DNA of 8,669 nucleotides from Planktotalea sp. (GTDB taxonomy: Bacteria > Pseudomonadota > Alphaproteobacteria > Rhodobacterales > Rhodobacteraceae), in NCBI GenBank assembly GCA_024645145.1, contig JAHEGL010000023.1, positions 1 to 8,669 of the forward strand, written 5' to 3'. The notes beneath the pieces are model-generated. The model was not told the DNA's origin and did not search any database. It saw only the letters and a list, made by a program, of their open reading frames with translations. Shown here piece by piece: positions 6,224-8,669 of this stretch (position 1 is its first letter; the number at the start of each line of letters is the position of its first letter). The position numbers were made by a program, and so were the translations under genes.

Positions 6224-7507
6224 ATGAAGATAAAACTAACCACAATGGCGCTGACTGCGCTGATGGCCGCAGGTCCAGCAATGGCAGATCTTGTGTTTCC
6301 ATCACTTTCCTACCGTACAGGCCCATTCGCGGCAGGCGGCATTCCATTCGCTGATGGATATGCAGATTATTTCACACTCTTGAACGAGCGAGATGGTGGT
6401 ATTGGCGGTGTTCCAGCGAAATTGATTGAATGTGAAACAGCCTATAACACTGAAAAAGGTGTTGAGTGCTATGAGTCGACTAAAGACGAAGGCGCACTGA
6501 TCTATCAACCGCTCTCCACAGGTATCACATACCAGCTAATTCCAAAAGCAACTGCAGACGGTATTCCAATCCACTCCATGGGGTATGGCCGGACATCTGC
6601 GAAGAATGGCAAGGTTTTCAGCCACGTCTTCAACTACCCGGTGAATTACTGGGATGGCGCGTCCGTTGGTATAAATCACTTTAAAAAACAAGCTGGCGGG
6701 TCACTTGAAGGAAAGAAAATCACGCTGTTGCATTTCAATGGTGCTTACGGAAAAGAACCAATCCCAACGCTTGAAGCTCTTTCTGCACAAGAAGGCTTCT
6801 CTCTGAACACAATCGCCATTGACTATCCTGGCCAAGAGCAAAAATCGCAGTGGCTCCAAATTCGCCGAGAACGCCCGGACTATGTTTTGTTTTGGGGCTG
6901 GGGTGTGATGAACCAAGTTGCGGTCCAGGAAGCATCTAACATTCGATTCCCAATGGAAAATTTCATGGGTATTTGGTGGTCTGGTGCTGAGCTTGACGTT
7001 CTGCCGGCAGGCGATGGTGCCAATGGGTACAAAGCGCTTCAGTTCCACAATGTTGGCAGTGACTTTCCTATCTTTGACGATATCAAGCAGTATGTCACAG
7101 ATGCAGGCAAAGCGGCTGGAGCAGGTGATCAAATTGGTACGGTTCTGTATAACCGTGGCGTTTATGCAGCCTTTCTTGCTGCAGAAGCTGCAAAAGCGGC
7201 CCAAGCTGCGAATGGGACGAAAGAAATTACTGCTGCTATGATGCGAGATTCTATGGAAGCTTTGACAATCGATGAAGCCAAGATGGCTGCCGCCGGATTG
7301 CCTGGTTTTGGTCCAGAGTTCCAAGTGAGCTGTGAAAACCATGGTGGTGGTGGCATGGCCGCTGTTGCACAGTGGGATGCCACGGCAAAAACCTGGTCTT
7401 TGATCTCTGATTTTGAAGCATCAGATAGTGGCATTATCGAGCCACTCATCATGGCTGACTCTAAAGCTTTTGCGGATGAAAATGGAATCGCAGAGCGCTG
7501 TAACTAG
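6224..7507 (+). CDS. Periplasmic substrate-binding protein of the HAAT-family ABC importer
   Basis: This 427-residue protein is a type-1 periplasmic binding protein (Peripla_BP_6/LivJ-like) that captures the solute and delivers it to LivH/LivM. Residues 1-21 form a clear Sec signal peptide: MKIK, a hydrophobic core, then cleavage after AMA. The mature protein starts DLVFPSLSYRTGPFAAGG, the typical first strand and ligand loop. Further family elements are FADGYADYF, NERDGGIGG and a second-lobe region around FWGWGVMNQVAVQEA. The mature protein of about 406 residues is longer than E. coli LivJ/LivK (around 345). Four cysteines (Cys70, Cys82, Cys370, Cys426) could form two disulfides in the periplasm. 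Proline codons favour CCA more than in the neighbouring genes, possibly an expression effect. A long hairpin follows the stop. Ligand specificity cannot be read from the sequence; context suggests a carboxylic acid destined for CoA activation. Confidence 0.92.
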   Translation: MKIKLTTMALTALMAAGPAMADLVFPSLSYRTGPFAAGGIPFADGYADYFTLLNERDGGIGGVPAKLIECETAYNTEKGVECYESTKDEGALIYQPLSTGITYQLIPKATADGIPIHSMGYGRTSAKNGKVFSHVFNYPVNYWDGASVGINHFKKQAGGSLEGKKITLLHFNGAYGKEPIPTLEALSAQEGFSLNTIAIDYPGQEQKSQWLQIRRERPDYVLFWGWGVMNQVAVQEASNIRFPMENFMGIWWSGAELDVLPAGDGANGYKALQFHNVGSDFPIFDDIKQYVTDAGKAAGAGDQIGTVLYNRGVYAAFLAAEAAKAAQAANGTKEITAAMMRDSMEALTIDEAKMAAAGLPGFGPEFQVSCENHGGGGMAAVAQWDATAKTWSLISDFEASDSGIIEPLIMADSKAFADENGIAERCN

Positions 7508-7520
7508 TTCAGGCCCTTTT

Positions 7521-7551
7521 TGGTCCGGCAGGCGTCACGTTTGCCGGACCA
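7521..7551 (+). terminator. Strong intercistronic hairpin after the binding-protein gene
   Basis: TGGTCCGGCA (7521-7530) pairs perfectly with TGCCGGACCA (7542-7551). The interior can continue through two G-T pairs and two G-C pairs to a 3-nt TCA loop, giving a stem of about 14 bp. The bases after it (TTTCCACCCC) contain only a short T-run, so I read it as a partial terminator or a transcript-stabilising 3' end. Such a structure would let the binding protein be made in excess over the downstream ATPase. It lies 13 nt after the stop codon. Confidence 0.6.
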
Positions 7552-7583
7552 TTTCCACCCCTCATTTATGACAGGCGTTTGAC

Positions 7584-8408
7584 ATGCTAGATTCCGCTCC
7601 GAGCACTGAGAAACTTCTCGAAGTGAACAACATTGAAGTGATCTACAATCACGTCATCCTTGTGTTGAAAGGCGTCAGCCTGCACGTGCCCAAAGGCGGT
7701 ATCGTTGCTTTGCTCGGCGGTAACGGCGCTGGCAAGACAACGACGCTAAAGGCTATTTCTGGCCTTTTGAAATCAGAGCGCGGTGATATCACCAAAGGCT
7801 CTATTAACTATCGCGGTGCCGATCTTGCGGGACGCGACCCTGCGGATTTGGTGCGCTCTGGTGTTATTCAGGTGATGGAAGGCCGTCACTGTTTTGAACA
7901 CCTTACTGTTGAAGAAAACCTGCTGACTGGTGCGTACACGCGCACAGATGGCAAGGCAGCCATCGCTGCTGATCTGGAAATGGTCTATGACTATTTCCCG
8001 CGTCTCAAAGAGCGTCGTAAATCTTTGGCTGGATATACCTCTGGTGGTGAGCAGCAAATGGCAGCCATGGGCCGTGCGTTGATGTCGCGGCCTGAAACAG
8101 TCTTGCTTGATGAGCCCTCAATGGGCCTTGCTCCGCAGCTTGTGGAGCAGATTTTCGAGATCGTGAAAAAGATCAACGAAGAACAAGGTGTTACCATTCT
8201 GCTGGCGGAACAGAACACCAATGTGGCCCTGCGCTATGCGCACTATGGCTACATTTTGGAAAGTGGACGCGTCGTGATGGATGGCCCTGCGGCTGAACTT
8301 CGTGAAAATCCGGATGTGAAAGAATTCTATCTTGGGATGTCCGATGAGGGGCGCAAATCCTTCCGTGATGTACGGTCCTACCGCCGCCGCAAGCGCTGGC
8401 TCAGCTAA
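7584..8408 (+). CDS. livF: LivF-type ABC transporter ATP-binding protein with basic C-terminal tail
   Basis: This 274-residue protein is the second ATPase of the importer. Walker A is GGNGAGKTT at 45-53 (Lys51). The signature is TSGGEQQ at 152-158 and Walker B is VLLDEP with Asp176-Glu177. The H-loop region reads LLAEQNTN, the usual LivF replacement of the histidine. The variant Q-loop segment GVIQVMEGRHCFEHLTVEENL fits LivF. Classical LivF is about 235-240 residues; this one adds a tail of roughly 20-25 residues after EFYLGM, ending YRRRKRWLS, which carries many Arg/Lys. The start at 7584 has only a weak site (CAGG at 7572-7575), but no better in-frame start exists. The weak site and the upstream hairpin suggest lower expression than the binding protein. 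The first four residues, MLDS, match those of the LivG-type protein, probably by coincidence. Confidence 0.92.
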   Translation: MLDSAPSTEKLLEVNNIEVIYNHVILVLKGVSLHVPKGGIVALLGGNGAGKTTTLKAISGLLKSERGDITKGSINYRGADLAGRDPADLVRSGVIQVMEGRHCFEHLTVEENLLTGAYTRTDGKAAIAADLEMVYDYFPRLKERRKSLAGYTSGGEQQMAAMGRALMSRPETVLLDEPSMGLAPQLVEQIFEIVKKINEEQGVTILLAEQNTNVALRYAHYGYILESGRVVMDGPAAELRENPDVKEFYLGMSDEGRKSFRDVRSYRRRKRWLS

Positions 8409-8448
8409 ACTGTGCCTCATACTTCCTTTCATTTGCGAGCCGACCCTA

Positions 8449-8669
8449 ATGACTAAATATTTTGACACGCTTGAGACACGCTCTGCCGATGAACGCTCTG
8501 CACAGCAAAGCGCTGCTTTGATGGAACAACTTGCGCGCGCGACAAGTGCGGATGGAAACTGCCTCGATTCAAGTGGTGTTGCGGGAATTGAAGATCTGGC
8601 CAAACTGCCAGTGCTGCGCAAATCTGAATTGGTGAAGTGGCAAGCTGAAAAGCCCCCGTTTGGTGGGAT
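8449..8669 (+). CDS. Phenylacetate-CoA-ligase-family protein, N-terminal part (runs off right edge)
   Basis: An ATG at 8449 opens 73 codons that remain open at the window end. The N-terminus MTKYFDTLETRSADER, the segment LAKLPVLRKSEL (50-61) and PPFGG (69-73) resemble the start of PaaK-like AMP-forming aryl-CoA ligases, in which a YFD..E.R.P..R motif opens the protein and a LP.L.K..L element follows. This is a different ANL branch from the long-chain-type ligase that begins the operon. The nucleotide-binding motifs lie beyond the window, so activity cannot be judged. The gene follows livF by 40 nt with no hairpin between them and no good Shine-Dalgarno, so it is probably co-transcribed. If functional it would activate an aromatic or related acid brought in by the transporter. 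Confidence 0.75.
   Translation, partial: MTKYFDTLETRSADERSAQQSAALMEQLARATSADGNCLDSSGVAGIEDLAKLPVLRKSELVKWQAEKPPFGG

Noticed and set aside
3164..8408. Annotation as a genuine leucine/isoleucine/valine transporter.
   Set aside because: Family membership is clear, but the two flanking CoA ligases and divergent sensor kinase make that substrate unlikely; the liv symbols are used for family only.

Overview
The window carries one complete six-gene set for import and activation of an organic acid, the start of a seventh gene, and a divergent sensor kinase. Protein sequences, intermediate GC content, a TTG start behind a strong Shine-Dalgarno and the gene order suggest an alphaproteobacterium, most likely a marine Rhodobacteraceae (Roseobacter-type) organism. 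This placement is inferred from general resemblance, not from a marker gene.

Layout. Positions 1-997 (minus strand) hold the N-terminal 332 residues of a soluble PAS/PAS/HisKA sensor histidine kinase whose C-terminus lies beyond the left edge. Positions 1004-1180 are a divergent control region with a perfect 8-bp inverted repeat next to the kinase start and a perfect 11-bp direct repeat, spaced exactly 20 bp, next to the operon start. From 1181 to the right edge all genes are on the plus strand: a long-chain-type AMP-forming acyl-CoA ligase (TTG start), a LivG-type ATPase, a LivH-type permease, a LivM-type permease, a periplasmic type-1 substrate-binding protein with a signal peptide, a LivF-type ATPase with an unusual basic tail, and the first 73 codons of a phenylacetate-CoA-ligase-family protein cut by the window end.

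How the genes work together (inference). The five transporter genes form a complete branched-chain-amino-acid-family (HAAT) ABC importer: one binding protein, two permeases and two ATPases. It is flanked by two CoA ligases of different families. This suggests the solute is a carboxylic acid (aromatic, arylalkanoic, fatty or dicarboxylic) that is thioesterified on entry, rather than leucine, isoleucine or valine. The divergent kinase is a good candidate for sensing the substrate or a related metabolic state. Two intercistronic hairpins, after livH and after the binding-protein gene, could set unequal subunit expression. A 14-codon ORF overlaps both the livG stop and the livH start and may couple their translation.

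No RNA gene, insertion sequence, CRISPR array, attachment site or replication origin was seen. No gap between genes exceeds 300 bases.
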